A stretch of DNA of 64,000 bases. Origin: Rhizophagus clarus. Taxonomy: Eukaryota > Glomeromycota > Glomeromycetes > Glomerales > Glomeraceae. Each line of letters opens with the position of its first letter. Positions within the stretch are counted from its first letter, which is position 1. This document shows positions 63,030 to 64,000 of this stretch, one piece after another. The notes under the pieces were generated by a model. The model searched no databases. It was not told where the DNA came from and worked only from the letters and a program-made list of their open reading frames with translations. The stretch is taken from assembly GCA_015698045.1 (NCBI GenBank), contig BLAL01000047.1:496001-560000 (forward strand). The letters are read 5' to 3'. A program made the translations under genes and the position numbers.

Positions 63030-63900
63030 GGTCACTCGGGTGACGTACAATAATTCGTAACCACAACTCCTGCATTGTTATGTTGATCATTGCCAATTCG
63101 ACTACTACGACGAAATCTATAAGAGTTAAAAACGACACACAAAATCATAAAATCTTCCTTGAGATTCTAAGTAAACCTATAGAGAAGATAAAAAGTACAT
63201 ACTGTACCATGCATCAGTTGCATCATGAAGTCACTGTAATTATATTAGGAATTTGTTGAGCCTATTTTTATACAGGATTTACATATGCAACAAACAATTT
63301 GTGATTTATATAAGGAAATATCATTCCATTTATGGAATCAATTACGATAAAGAAAAGGATATGATTTTTTTAAAATATTCGCAATTAGGATATTTTCGTT
63401 CATAATGTAACGATTCACTTTAATAAATCTGAAACATATTGAAAGTATTGTTATCATTGTATTTGTTACACTTCAAATCAATTGGCAAAAAAAAAAAATT
63501 AAAAAGAAGTTCATTAGAAGACGTCGAATAAAAAATGAAATGATTTTAAATGGTTGCAGTGTAATGTAAAGTTATTGACTATCAAACGATGTTAACCCGG
63601 TAAAGAAATTTGATTTAACCAAAATAAAAATAAAATAACGCAGTATACGTTTTATATTTATTTTATCGTACGTATTGTCTTTCATATATTTATTTATTTA
63701 TTTATATTTATTTATTATTTGAAATATAATATTGAATATAATATAATATGAAAAAAATTTTTTTTTTTTTTTACCCCTTAAAAATGTTGAGAAAGTAAAT
63801 AAGAAATTTCCTTTCCTCCTTTTTTCTTTTTGAACTTCCGAAAAGAAACCAAAATGAACTTAATCAAGATTAAATGGTGACCTGTTGTATATTCTGTAAA
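63030..63900. repeat. Diverged direct repeat, copy 2 (partner 58850-59700)
   Basis: Same order of shared words as copy 1. Additional (tatt)n expansion at 63685-63720. In copy 1 an MGN pseudokinase gene starts about 490 bases further on; here that position is beyond the window. Confidence 0.75.
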
Positions 63901-64000
63901 TGAATGAAGAAATTTTTTTCTTTTTACCCCTTAAAAATGTTGAAAAAGTAAATAGGAAATTTCCTTTCCTCCTTTTTTCTTTTTGAACTTTCGGAAAGGA
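63773..64000. repeat. Tandem duplication, 153-base offset
   Basis: The segment from acccctta (63773) through gaaatttcctttcctccttt and tttctttttgaactt is repeated from 63926 with few changes and continues to the window edge. Confidence 0.8.

Noticed and set aside
58767..63138. Two minus-strand frames sharing ELAMINITMQ (58767-58952 and 62953-63138)
   Set aside because: They lie in or at the edge of the two direct-repeat copies, and the shared peptide follows from shared DNA. The rest of the frames diverge and no splice sites fit.
1..64000. tRNA, rRNA or organellar genes
   Set aside because: I looked for T-loop and acceptor pairings and for conserved rRNA words and found none convincing; a covariance-model scan would be decisive.

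Overview
The window looks like nuclear DNA of an arbuscular mycorrhizal fungus (Glomeromycotina, Rhizophagus-like). It is extremely A+T-rich and gene-sparse. Its genes are cut by short GT-AG introns. It carries several copies of a tyrosine-kinase-like (TKL) family I associate with Rhizophagus: an N-terminal helical region, a Cys-rich knuckle, a kinase domain with DLG in place of DFG, and a tail spread over micro-exons. Species assignment is from memory of these families; no search was run. I saw no bacterial, organellar or viral genes, no CRISPR array and no convincing tRNA or rRNA.

Layout. 1-610 is a direct repeat copied again at 12948-13558. 1224-2494 (minus) is an array of very short exon-like blocks. 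2744-4916 (minus) is a broken bromodomain plus PD-(D/E)XK nuclease gene. 8278-9890 (plus) is a broken VC0807-like membrane protein gene. Kinase A is at 13646-15932 (minus). Small coding relics lie at 17280-18200. An intact F-box/Cys-rich gene is at 21183-22354 (plus), followed by kinase B at 24176-26136 (plus), an F-box relic at 26815-27600 and a kinase-tail relic at 28027-29012. A secreted PQQ-type beta-propeller gene is at 30525-32568 (plus). An F-box relic at 33690-34110 precedes kinase C at 34996-37203 (minus). An ADP-ribosyltransferase-like gene is at 39209-40616 (plus). An F-box relic at 42265-43015 precedes kinase D at 43503-45831 (minus, broken). Two small N-lobe-only pseudokinases with MGN starts lie at 50114-50697 and 60189-60678 (plus), with kinase E at 54775-56885 (plus) between them. 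The right end holds a second direct duplication, 58850-59700 with 63030-63900.

How it fits together. The main structure is a repeated module on both strands. It consists of a shared promoter element, a nine-exon kinase, a conserved 3' flank element and often an F-box gene or its relic. The copies are decaying in different ways: a lost splice donor (B), lost tail exons plus a 12-residue repeat (C), a 16-bp deletion of a splice acceptor in a mosaic copy (D), and a DLG-to-DLA change plus tail stop (E). Only A has every exon, splice site and motif intact. The MGN proteins are the N-lobe of the same kinase family without a catalytic lobe and with a myristoylation-type N-terminus.
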